DNA from: DAIDJM01 sp964250215
GTDB taxonomy: Bacteria > Pseudomonadota > Alphaproteobacteria > Acetobacterales > Acetobacteraceae
Length of the DNA stretch: 19,018 nucleotides
Assembly: GCA_964250215.1 (NCBI GenBank)
Contig: CAXUEX010000045.1
Location: 1-19,018 of the forward strand
Direction of reading: 5' to 3'
The notes beneath the pieces are model-generated. The model did no database searches. It was not told the DNA's origin and saw nothing but the letters and a program-made list of their open reading frames with translations. The translations under genes were made by a program, and so were the position numbers. Below are positions 1-6,830 of this stretch, piece after piece. How positions within the stretch are numbered: the first letter of the stretch is position 1; every line of letters starts with the position of its first letter.

Positions 1-949
1 CCGGCGCGGCGGCGAGGGCGCCGGCGGCGAGCGCGGCGGCGCGCGGCTCGGACGCCGGGCGGCGCCAGACAAGGATTGTGGCGAGGATTGCGGCCAGGAT
101 GGCGGCGGCGCCGAACCAGGTGGCGGCGGCGGCGGGTATGCCGGCCAGGATGGCGGCGCCGCTGAGTTCGACATGGCCGGCGAGGTGGATCTTGGCGCTG
201 TAGAGCGTGGCGGTGGCGTTCTGCTCGTGCGCCAGGAACGTGCGCCAGGTATCGCGGCCGAACAGCACGAGCGTCGCCAGGATGGCGGCGGCCAGCGTGG
301 CGGCGGCGCCGGCGAAGGCGCGCCATTGCCGGCCGGCCAGGAAGGCGAACGGCAGGATCAGGCCGAAATGCGGCTTGAAGCAGAGGCACCCGAGCAGCGC
401 GCCGGCCAAGGCGGGGCGGCGTGGCAGCAGCAGCGTGCCACCGGCCAGGATGGCGGCCGAAAGGAACCCGTTCTGGCCCAGGCCGAGCACCCACCAGACC
501 GGGCCGCAGGCGAGCAGCGACCAGCGCGCGGCGGCGCCGCCACCGGCGATGCGCAGCGTGAGCCCAAGCCATGCGGCGAACGTGATGGCCTGGAACAGCA
601 GGAAGCTCGCGAGATAGGGCAGGCGCGCGAGCGGGGCGCAGAGCAGCAGGAAGGTGGGCGGATAGAAGAAATATTCGTATGCGATGCCTTTGCCGCGCAG
701 CGCTTCCTCGGTGCGGCGGTGGGCGGCTTCGTTGTAGGCGAGGGCGGGCGTGCCCTGGTTGGCGAGCCGGCCGGCGGCATAGAAGCTGGCGTAATCGGTG
801 GTGCTGGGGCCGACCCCGCTTGTCAGCCAGCCATGCGAGCCGGCGACGATGAAGGCGAGCAGCAGCGCTTGCAGCAGCACGAGCGCGCGGGCGAGGCGGC
901 GGACGCGTGGTTCGGTCAGCCAGGCATCGGAGCGGGGCGGAGAGGGCAT
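1..949 (-). CDS. GT87/DUF2029-type integral membrane glycosyltransferase (C-terminus outside window)
   Basis: The minus frame is open from the ATG at 949 to the left edge (316 codons, no stop). The product is strongly hydrophobic: a first membrane segment at about residues 22-36 is followed by a periplasm-type loop containing TTDYASFYAAGR, then YEYFFYPPTFLLL and many Ala/Leu-rich helices. The Asp-containing DYxSFYxAG loop after helix 1 followed by a YPP motif is characteristic of GT-C polyprenyl-phosphate-sugar transferases of the GT87/DUF2029 group, which mannosylate or otherwise decorate lipid-linked glycans at the membrane. The donor and acceptor here are unknown. The start was chosen because no in-frame start lies nearby upstream; the Shine-Dalgarno (SD) match is poor. 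It is divergent from the glycosyltransferase at 1049, which fits a polysaccharide or glycolipid locus. The C-terminus is cut off, so total length is unknown. Confidence 0.8.
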   Translation of the reverse strand, partial: MPSPPRSDAWLTEPRVRRLARALVLLQALLLAFIVAGSHGWLTSGVGPSTTDYASFYAAGRLANQGTPALAYNEAAHRRTEEALRGKGIAYEYFFYPPTFLLLCAPLARLPYLASFLLFQAITFAAWLGLTLRIAGGGAAARWSLLACGPVWWVLGLGQNGFLSAAILAGGTLLLPRRPALAGALLGCLCFKPHFGLILPFAFLAGRQWRAFAGAAATLAAAILATLVLFGRDTWRTFLAHEQNATATLYSAKIHLAGHVELSGAAILAGIPAAAATWFGAAAILAAILATILVWRRPASEPRAAALAAGALAAAP

Positions 950-972
950 GGCGCCATCGAAACGAGGCGCGC

Positions 973-996
973 GATTCCGGGGAAGCGGAATCCGCT
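973..996. promoter_or_regulatory. Inverted repeats in divergent intergenic region
   Basis: The 99-bp gap between the divergent glycosyltransferase genes holds GATTCC-N8-GGAATC (973-978 and 987-992) and an overlapping 13-nt palindrome AGCGGA-A-TCCGCT (984-996). The position fits an operator or a structured leader, but no clear -10/-35 boxes are visible and no regulator is identified. This is a structural observation only. Confidence 0.3.
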
Positions 997-1048
997 GCGG
1001 CTTGCCAGGGGGGGGCCGCGGGGCTAGCCAAGTTGCGGGAGGCGCGAC

Positions 1049-3217
1049 ATGGATCTGGCGGAGGCGGTGCCGATTGCCGGCAACGTGGTTGGCGAACGCT
1101 TATTGATTGCCGCGCCGTTTTACCGCAATCCGCAGCTTGTGGCGCCGTTGCTGGATTCGCTGCTGCATTGCGGTGACGAACTGGTTCGGCTCGGGGCCGA
1201 GCTGGTGCTGTATAACGATTCGCCCGAAGATGGGGAACTGGCCGCGGCGCTTTCGCGCGCGGTTCCGGCATTGGCGGCGTTGGTGCCGTGCCGTATCGAG
1301 GTGAACCCGGAGAATTTGGGCTTCGTGCGGACGATGAACCGCGCGGTGATGGAGGCGGTGGCGCGGCGGCGCGATCTGCTGCTGCTGAATTCCGATACGC
1401 GTGTTTCGCCGGGGGCGCTGACGGAGATGCAGCGCGTGTCGCTTCTGGATCCGATGGTCGCATTTGTGAACCCGCGGTCGAACAACGCGACGTTGGCGAC
1501 TTTGCCGTTGCAGGGGCGCATTGCGGGGCGCGATCCTGCGGTGCAGGGGGCGATGTGCCAGGCGTTTGCGGTGCGGCTGCCGGAGATGAGCTTCGTGCCG
1601 ACGGCGGTGGGGTTCTGCATGCTGGTGCGCTGGCACATTTTGGCGGAATTCGGCGGTTTCGACGAGATCTATGGCCAGGGCTACAACGAGGAAAACGATC
1701 TGGTGATGCGCGCGGCGCGGTGCGGCTATCGCGCCGTGCTGGCGAACCGCGCGTTCGTGTGGCACGACGGCGAGGCTTCGTTCGGCGCGGCGGCGGAGAC
1801 GCGCGACGTGCTGGAGCGGCGCAACCGCGCGATTCTGGATGCGCGCTATCCGGAATATGCATGCCATGCGGCGGCGCACAGCGACAGCGCGGAGACCACG
1901 GCTGAGCGGCTGCTGGCCGAGCTGGTGCCGGATCCGGACGGACGGATCGACGTGGCGCTGGATTTTTCTTCGTTCCGGACGGATCACAACGGCACATTTC
2001 GCGCCGGGCGGCAATTGCTGGAAGCAGCGGCGGTGGGGTGGGCGGGGCGGTTCCGGCTGTTCGTGATCGCGACGCGAGACGTGTACGATTTCCACGGCTA
2101 TGCCGAAACCGGCGTGCCGCGCGTGGATCCGCACGATGCGCGCGTATTCGGCGCGGTGCTGCGCATGGGCCAGCCGTACGATTGGAACGCGGTGCAGCGG
2201 CTGATGCTGCGCGGGGCGGCGGTGGGTGCGTTCATGCTGGATACGATTTCGGTGGATTGCCCGCAGCTTGCCTCGCCGCGGTTGTTCAATATGTGGCAGT
2301 TCCTGCTGAGCGAAATCGATGTGCTGGTGACGCAGAGCCGGCATACGGCGCAGCAATTCGCCAGCCGGTTCCGGATTCCGGAGCGGGTGGCGCGGCTGGT
2401 TTCGCTGCATTCGCTCGATCTTTCGGAATACCGGTTTGCCGGTGCGGGCGACGACTCAAGCGATGCTTTGCTGGTGGTCGGCAATCATTTCTTTCACAAG
2501 CACCTGTCGCCGACCGCGGGGGCGCTGGCGGCGGCGTTTCCGGAGCGGCAGGTGGTGGCATTGGGCGTGCGTATTCCGGCACCTGGAAGCAGGCCGCAGC
2601 CGCGCGATCCGGCGCTGCCGGGGCCGGCGCCGAATTTGCGGTTGCAGCCAGCGGGCGAGCTGGATGAGGCGGCGGTGGGCGCGCTGTATCACGCGGCCGG
2701 GGCGGTGATCTTTCCGAGCCATGCGGAGGGGTTCGGATTTCCACTGCTGCATGCGCTGGCGGCGGAGAAGCCGGTTTTCGTACGGCGCCTGCCGGTGTTC
2801 GCCGAGGTGGATGCGGCGCTGGGCGGCAATCCGAATGTTCAATTCTACGATTGCACCAGCGAGCTGATCGAAAAACTGAGTGTGGCGCCGCGCTGGGTGA
2901 CGACCATGTCGTCGCCGGCGACGACGGATGCGGTTGGCTCGGCGCGGGAGATTTTCGCGGCGCTGGAACAGGCGGTGGCGGCGGCGAGCTATGCGCGCAT
3001 CGTGGAGCGGGTGCGGGCCGTGCAGTTCGCTTCGGATATTTCGCAGCCGGAAGGCGGGCTGCGGCCGGGGGCGAGCCATGCCGAGGTGGCGGCTTATTTT
3101 ATCGCCCGCTGGGTGGAGCGCGCGGTTGTCCGGGTGCTGCGGTGGAAGCCCGCCTATGCGGCTTCGCGGCTGGTGTTTCGCGGCGGCCGGCGGATCGGCG
3201 CGCTGTTGCGCCACTGA
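1049..3217 (+). CDS. Two-domain glycosyltransferase (GT2 N-domain fused to GT4-like C-domain)
   Basis: A 722-aa protein. Residues 17-250 form a GT-A fold GT2 domain: LLIAAPFYRNP start, NPENLGFVRTMNRAV, a DXD-type NSDTRV at 114-119 and GYNEENDLVMRAARCGYR at 211-228, in the place of the usual acidic ED-type catalytic segment. From about residue 295 a second, GT-B/GT4-like domain follows, with LLVVGNHFFHKHL and a donor-binding segment around 560 (SHAEGFGFPLLHAL). The usual EX7E pair reads E560 and H568, so the second Glu is His. A GGGAGG ribosome site at 1037-1042, 6 nt before the ATG, supports the start. The protein probably adds two sugars, or one sugar with an accessory domain, to a surface glycan; substrates cannot be told. 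Its last 64 nt overlap the convergent gene ending at 3154. Confidence 0.88.
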   Translation: MDLAEAVPIAGNVVGERLLIAAPFYRNPQLVAPLLDSLLHCGDELVRLGAELVLYNDSPEDGELAAALSRAVPALAALVPCRIEVNPENLGFVRTMNRAVMEAVARRRDLLLLNSDTRVSPGALTEMQRVSLLDPMVAFVNPRSNNATLATLPLQGRIAGRDPAVQGAMCQAFAVRLPEMSFVPTAVGFCMLVRWHILAEFGGFDEIYGQGYNEENDLVMRAARCGYRAVLANRAFVWHDGEASFGAAAETRDVLERRNRAILDARYPEYACHAAAHSDSAETTAERLLAELVPDPDGRIDVALDFSSFRTDHNGTFRAGRQLLEAAAVGWAGRFRLFVIATRDVYDFHGYAETGVPRVDPHDARVFGAVLRMGQPYDWNAVQRLMLRGAAVGAFMLDTISVDCPQLASPRLFNMWQFLLSEIDVLVTQSRHTAQQFASRFRIPERVARLVSLHSLDLSEYRFAGAGDDSSDALLVVGNHFFHKHLSPTAGALAAAFPERQVVALGVRIPAPGSRPQPRDPALPGPAPNLRLQPAGELDEAAVGALYHAAGAVIFPSHAEGFGFPLLHALAAEKPVFVRRLPVFAEVDAALGGNPNVQFYDCTSELIEKLSVAPRWVTTMSSPATTDAVGSAREIFAALEQAVAAASYARIVERVRAVQFASDISQPEGGLRPGASHAEVAAYFIARWVERAVVRVLRWKPAYAASRLVFRGGRRIGALLRH

Positions 3218-4497
3218 AATTTGCTGCGCGCGGCTTGCGGCGCCGCCGCCAGGTGGCATTGTGCGAGCCAGTTCGTCAGGGCGGTGCTGGCGGCTTGCGG
3301 GCTGAAATGCTGCTGCTGATGCAGCTGCACTGCAGCGGCCAGACGCAGGCCGAGCGCCGGATCGTGGGCGAGTTGCCGCAGCTTGCCGGCGAATTCGTGC
3401 ATGGTTTCCGCGCACAGGAAGTGCTGGCCGGGAACCATGTCGAGGCCTTCGGCGCCGAGCGCGGTGCTCACGATCGGGCGGCAGAAAGCGGCGGCTTCCA
3501 GGATCTTCACGCGCGTGCCTGTGCCGAAAAATATCGGGGCGATCACCGCATCGGCGGCCTGGTAGAAAGGTTGCACGTCCGGCACGTTGGCGTGCAGCGC
3601 AATTTCGGCGGTGCCGGCGAACGCGGCAATGTCGGCGGGCGGATCGAGGCCCACGATATCCAGCCGGGCTTGCGGCAATTCGCGGCGCAGCTCGGGCCAG
3701 GCTTCGCGCAGGAATTGCAGCAGGCCATGGCGATTGGGCGGAAAGGCGAGGTTGCCGACAAACAGCACGCGGAATTGCGCGCCGGTCGCGCTGGGCGGAA
3801 GTTGCGGCCGGTCGATCACGTTCGGGATGCGGCCGATCGGGATTTGCGGCGCTTGCGTGCGCAGCGCGGCTTCGTCTGGCGCGGAGCTGACCGAAATGCC
3901 GTGCCAGGCGCGGGCGATGCGGTGTTCGGCGCGGCCGAGCAGCGCCGCATCGATGCGGGCGGCGGCGCGCCATTGGCGGCCCATGAAGCTGCCTTCGAGG
4001 GCGATTTGCCGCGCGCGGAAACGTGAGAGCACATCGTCGAAATCGACCAGGCGAAGCGGGGCGGCGATGAGGCCGGCTTGCAGGATGTCGTGCAGGATCG
4101 CGGCGGGGCCGAGGCGGCCGGCGAACAGCCAGTCTGGCTCGCGCAGCGGCAGCGCGGCGGCGATGGCTTCCAGCGCGCGGCGTGGCAGGCGGGGCGCCGC
4201 GTGGCTTCCCGAGCGCGCGAGATCGACCATCCAGGGATGCAGGATGCCCAGCGCGCGCGTGTTCGAAACACGCCATTCCGGAACCGCAATGCGCGTCACG
4301 GAGGCGGCGAATGGTTCGAGCGGCGCCAGCGAGGCTTGCACGCAATCCTGGTGCTGCGGCGAGTGCAGCAGCACGAAATGCAGATCTCCGTGCGGCCGCA
4401 GCGCTTGCAGCAGGTGCCAGGCGCGCTGCGAGCCGCCATGCCCGGCCGGGTTCGGCGGCAAATTCATTACGCAAAGTATGTTTGGCAGGCTGCTCAT
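3154..4497 (-). CDS. GT4-family glycosyltransferase
   Basis: A 447-aa GT-B fold enzyme. The N-terminus ILCVMNLPPNPAGHGGSQRAWHLLQAL is the usual acceptor-side start with a glycine-rich turn. The C-terminal half has FRVLFVGNLAFPPNRHGLLQFL and IFFGTGTRVKILEAAAF, the donor-nucleotide binding segment of GT4 enzymes that keep only the second Glu of EX7E. It is expected to act in the cytoplasm transferring a hexose or uronic acid from a nucleotide sugar to a glycan or lipid acceptor. It is the third gene of a minus-strand run after bdhA and the epimerase, starting 42 nt after the epimerase stop, so likely co-transcribed. The ATG has only a close AGG upstream; a second Met at residue 11 is possible. 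The final ~20 codons overlap the convergent glycosyltransferase. Confidence 0.87.
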   Translation of the reverse strand: MSSLPNILCVMNLPPNPAGHGGSQRAWHLLQALRPHGDLHFVLLHSPQHQDCVQASLAPLEPFAASVTRIAVPEWRVSNTRALGILHPWMVDLARSGSHAAPRLPRRALEAIAAALPLREPDWLFAGRLGPAAILHDILQAGLIAAPLRLVDFDDVLSRFRARQIALEGSFMGRQWRAAARIDAALLGRAEHRIARAWHGISVSSAPDEAALRTQAPQIPIGRIPNVIDRPQLPPSATGAQFRVLFVGNLAFPPNRHGLLQFLREAWPELRRELPQARLDIVGLDPPADIAAFAGTAEIALHANVPDVQPFYQAADAVIAPIFFGTGTRVKILEAAAFCRPIVSTALGAEGLDMVPGQHFLCAETMHEFAGKLRQLAHDPALGLRLAAAVQLHQQQHFSPQAASTALTNWLAQCHLAAAPQAARSKFQWRNSAPIRRPPRNTSREAA

Positions 4498-4539
4498 CCT
4501 ATGCGGGCAACGCGGGCCGGTTCCGGGCGGTTCACCGGC

Positions 4540-5511
4540 TTATCTGGGGTTGCCGGCCTCGTAATCCAGGAACCATGCGGCGAAGCGCGGAATGCCCTCA
4601 TCCAGCGGGGTTGCGGGCGCGAAGCCGGTGAGCCGGCGGATGGCGTCGATATCGGCCCAGGTTTCCGCGACATCGGCCGCCGGGCGGGGCGCCTGATGCA
4701 CGATGGCGGTGCGCCCTAGTGACTGTTCCAGTAAACAAACAAGGTGCCGCACGCTCTCGCTGCGGTGATTGCCGATATTGAGCAGGCGCGGGTTTTCCGC
4801 CGCGCCGGGGGGGCGATCCAGAGCGCCGAGCACGCCCTCGACGATGTCGTCGATATACGTGAAATCGCGCTTCGGCGTGCCGTCTTCGTAGAGCGTGATC
4901 GGTTCGCCGCGCAGGATGGCGCGGGCGAAGCTGAAATACGCCATGTCGGGGCGGCCCCACGGACCGTACACGGTGAAGAAGCGCAGCCCGGTTTGCGGAA
5001 TGCCGTAGAGATGCGCGTAGGCATGGCCGGCGAGTTCGGCGGCGCGCTTGGTGGCGGCGTAGAGCGAGGAGGGGCGATCGACGCGATCGGTTTCGCGGAA
5101 CGGCAGATCGCGGTTGAGGCCATAGACCGATGACGAACTGGCATAGGCGAAATGCCGCAAATCCGGCAGCGCGCGGCAGAGTTCCAGCAGCACCACCTGG
5201 CCCATAACGTTGGATTGCACATAGGCGTAGGGATCGATCAGCGAGTGGCGCACGCCGGCCTGGGCGGCGAGGTGCAGCACCGCGGTGATACCGGGCGAGG
5301 CGAGCGCCAGCATGGCGTCGCGGTCGGCGACATCGGCGCGGACAAGGCGAAATTCCGGGTGGGCCAGGCGGGCGAGGCGGGCTTCTTTCAGGCTGGTTTC
5401 GTAATAATCGTCCACGCGGTCCACGCCGATCACGGTTTCGCCGCGGGCGAGCAGCGCGGCGGCGCAGTGATAGCCGATGAAGCCGGCGGCGCCGGTGACA
5501 AGGATGGCCAT
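4540..5511 (-). CDS. NAD-dependent UDP-glucuronate 4-epimerase-like protein
   Basis: A 323-aa extended SDR. It begins MAILVTGAAGFIGYH (Rossmann GxxGxxG at 7-13) and has HLAAQAGVRHS, the catalytic SSSSVYG serine region near 125-130 and the Y151-x3-K155 pair (SLYAATK). The segment RFFTVYGPWGRPDMAYFSFA and KRDFTYIDDIVEGV is typical of LpsL/CapI-type UDP-GlcA 4-epimerases, which interconvert UDP-glucuronate and UDP-galacturonate for surface polysaccharides. The reading frame stays open 23 codons upstream, but that extension lacks the family N-terminus. The ATG at 5511 shares its A with the TGA of bdhA (TGATG), arguing for translational coupling. The adjacent GT4 gene may use the product. The exact sugar could differ (for example UDP-GlcNAc or UDP-GlcNAcA), so no symbol is given. 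Confidence 0.9.
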   Translation of the reverse strand: MAILVTGAAGFIGYHCAAALLARGETVIGVDRVDDYYETSLKEARLARLAHPEFRLVRADVADRDAMLALASPGITAVLHLAAQAGVRHSLIDPYAYVQSNVMGQVVLLELCRALPDLRHFAYASSSSVYGLNRDLPFRETDRVDRPSSLYAATKRAAELAGHAYAHLYGIPQTGLRFFTVYGPWGRPDMAYFSFARAILRGEPITLYEDGTPKRDFTYIDDIVEGVLGALDRPPGAAENPRLLNIGNHRSESVRHLVCLLEQSLGRTAIVHQAPRPAADVAETWADIDAIRRLTGFAPATPLDEGIPRFAAWFLDYEAGNPR

Positions 5512-6296
5512 CAGCCGGCTGTCCAGCCGCCATCGATGGAGAGCGGCGCGCCGGTGATGGTGGCGGCAGCATCGGAGCAAAGGAACACGATGAGTGCGCC
5601 GATCTGGTCGGGGGTGGTGAACTGTTTCAGCGGCTGTTTTTCGGCGAGCAGATCGGCGCTAATGTCTTCGATGCTGCGGTGCTCGCGTTCCGCGCGGGCG
5701 GCGATCTGCGCTTCCACGAGCGGCGTGCGGACCCAGCCCGGGCAGATGGCGTTGCAGGTGATGCCGGTGTTGGCAAGCTCGATGGCGGCGACTTTCGTGA
5801 GGCCGACGAGGCCGTGCTTGGCGGCGACATAGGCCGATTTCTGCGCGCTGGCGACGAGGCCGTGCGCGGAGGCGATGTTCACGATGCGCCCCCAGCCCGC
5901 CTGTTTCATGCTCGGAATGGCCGCCTGCATGGTGTGAAACGCGGCGGAGAGGTTGATGGCGATCACACGGTCCCACTGTTCGGGTGGGAAGGTTTCGATG
6001 GGCGCGGTGTGCTGGATGCCGGCGTTGTTGACCAGAATGTGGACGGCGCCGAAATTTTGGGTTGCTTGCTGCACCATGCTGGCGATGTCGGCGGGGCGCG
6101 TCATGTCGGCGGGGCTGTAGCGGATTTGCGCGCCGGTTTCGCGGGCGAGGCTGGCGCGGTTGTGTTCGATGTCGGTGGCGTCGCCGAAGCCGTTGAGCAG
6201 GATGTTGGCGCCTTCGGCGGCGAGCGCGCGGGCGATGCCGAGGCCGATGCCGCTGGTGGAGCCGGTGACGATGGCGGTTTTGCCGGTCAGGGACAT
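5511..6296 (-). CDS. bdhA: D-3-hydroxybutyrate dehydrogenase
   Basis: A 261-aa classical SDR oxidising D-3-hydroxybutyrate to acetoacetate with NAD+, normally the step that returns poly-hydroxybutyrate breakdown products to acetyl-CoA. Visible motifs are TGSTSGIG (11-18), NNAG (90-93), Ser143, Tyr156 and Lys160. The substrate-binding residues known from the Pseudomonas fragi enzyme (Gln94, His144, Lys152, Gln196) are all present here shifted by one (Q95, H145, K153, Q197), which separates it from generic SDRs. The start MSLTGKTAIV was chosen because the in-frame region upstream lies in a GC-hairpin repeat and lacks homology. The gene is first of an apparent operon with the epimerase (1-nt overlap). 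Pairing PHB catabolism with nucleotide-sugar genes is unusual. Confidence 0.93.
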   Translation of the reverse strand: MSLTGKTAIVTGSTSGIGLGIARALAAEGANILLNGFGDATDIEHNRASLARETGAQIRYSPADMTRPADIASMVQQATQNFGAVHILVNNAGIQHTAPIETFPPEQWDRVIAINLSAAFHTMQAAIPSMKQAGWGRIVNIASAHGLVASAQKSAYVAAKHGLVGLTKVAAIELANTGITCNAICPGWVRTPLVEAQIAARAEREHRSIEDISADLLAEKQPLKQFTTPDQIGALIVFLCSDAAATITGAPLSIDGGWTAG

Positions 6297-6317
6297 TGTT
6301 TTTGTTTCCACGGTTCC

Positions 6318-6368
6318 AAGGGGCTTCGCTCCCTCGGCCCCCACTGGGGCTTGAGGCCCCAGACCCCC
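6318..6368. repeat. GC-rich intergenic hairpin repeat
   Basis: Between the vapC remnant and the bdhA start sits a G/C-tract segment with a perfect 7-bp stem: CTGGGGC (6344-6350), loop TTGAG, GCCCCAG (6356-6362). It is preceded by a second GGGGCTTCGC/CCC-type run. From general knowledge, similar segments recur between genes in Acetobacteraceae genomes; only one copy lies in this window, so repeat status is inferred. On the minus strand it would form a hairpin in the bdhA leader or act as a weak terminator for transcripts from 6755. Confidence 0.5.
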
Positions 6369-6369
6369 A

Positions 6370-6503
6370 TCATTCAGGCGAAATGAGCCTTACCTTTGGA
6401 AAGTAACCGGCATACCGGCGAACGTCACGTGTGAGAAGGCTGAGGCGATCTCTGCGTAGATAATCAAATTTATTGGGAGTTCGTCACGGTAAGCCGGACC
6501 GGC
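6370..6503 (-). pseudogene. Internally deleted vapC (PIN-domain toxin) remnant
   Basis: Directly after the antitoxin stop, two PIN-toxin pieces can be read. Positions 6482-6435 encode ELPINLIIYAEIASAF, matching the central conserved segment of VapC toxins (INPxIYAEvS). Then, in another frame, 6438-6370 encode LLTRDVRRYAGYFPKVRLIS plus PE and a TGA stop, matching the family C-terminus (LLTRDxRRYrtYFP). The N-terminal DTNV motif and the block carrying the remaining active-site acids are missing, so about 38 codons survive of a family norm near 130. The two pieces overlap at one point, as expected for an internal deletion with a frame change. No functional toxin can be made. The call is from motif memory and should be checked by alignment. 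Confidence 0.75.
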
Positions 6504-6755
6504 TCAGCCTTCGTCGGCCGAAGGGCCGCGCATCAGTGCCAGAATTTCATCGGTGGTCATCCTGAAGTCGCCGCGCCCACGCAGGTTTTCCACGAGCTTC
6601 TGGCCCCGGGTCCGGCGGCCCGCTGCAGGCCTTGCCTTGACCAGGCGCACCACGCCGGCCTCGATTTCGAACTCAACATCCGTCCCAGGCATCAGGCCCG
6701 CGCGCTCCCGCACATCCTGAGGGATGGTAACCTGCCCCTTCGTCGTGACCCGCAT
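6504..6755 (-). CDS. AbrB/VapB-type antitoxin (orphan)
   Basis: An 83-aa protein starting MRVTTKGQVTIPQDVRERAGL, the swapped-hairpin AbrB/SpoVT DNA-binding fold, followed by GTDVEFEIEAGVVRLVKA and a C-terminal tail (MTTDEILALMRG) of the type that binds a PIN toxin. Antitoxins of this class repress their own promoter and neutralise the ribonuclease encoded just downstream. Here the downstream gene is only a fragment (6370-6503). A GTG at 6776 would add seven residues; neither start has a clear SD, and the ATG at 6755 fits the family alignment. It is 75 nt downstream of the ABC-F gene on the same strand. If still made, it could cross-neutralise other VapC proteins or act only as a regulator; this is inference. 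Confidence 0.8.
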   Translation of the reverse strand: MRVTTKGQVTIPQDVRERAGLMPGTDVEFEIEAGVVRLVKARPAAGRRTRGQKLVENLRGRGDFRMTTDEILALMRGPSADEG

Positions 6756-6830
6756 CGCCGCCGTCTTTCTTACCACGCACGGTAGGAATAGCGCCGACCC
6801 GCGGCGAACTCAACGGCGCGCTCCCTGCGC

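Noticed and set aside
198..212. TAGAGCGTGGC-like match to the repeat end inside the GT87-like gene
   Set aside because: Only about eight bases match, no second arm follows, and the site is within intact coding sequence.
93..458. Fourfold recurrence of CCAGGATGGCGGC in 1-460, with another near 8297
   Set aside because: It encodes repeated Ala-Ala-Ile-Leu-Ala in membrane helices of the GT87-like protein (and an Ala/Ile/Leu stretch in the ABC-F gene); codon bias explains it, with no constant spacing or flanks.
173..1106. Plus-strand frames opposite the GT87-like gene
   Set aside because: Low-complexity Gly/Ala/Arg/Gln products; the minus frame gives a coherent polytopic membrane protein with GT87 motifs.
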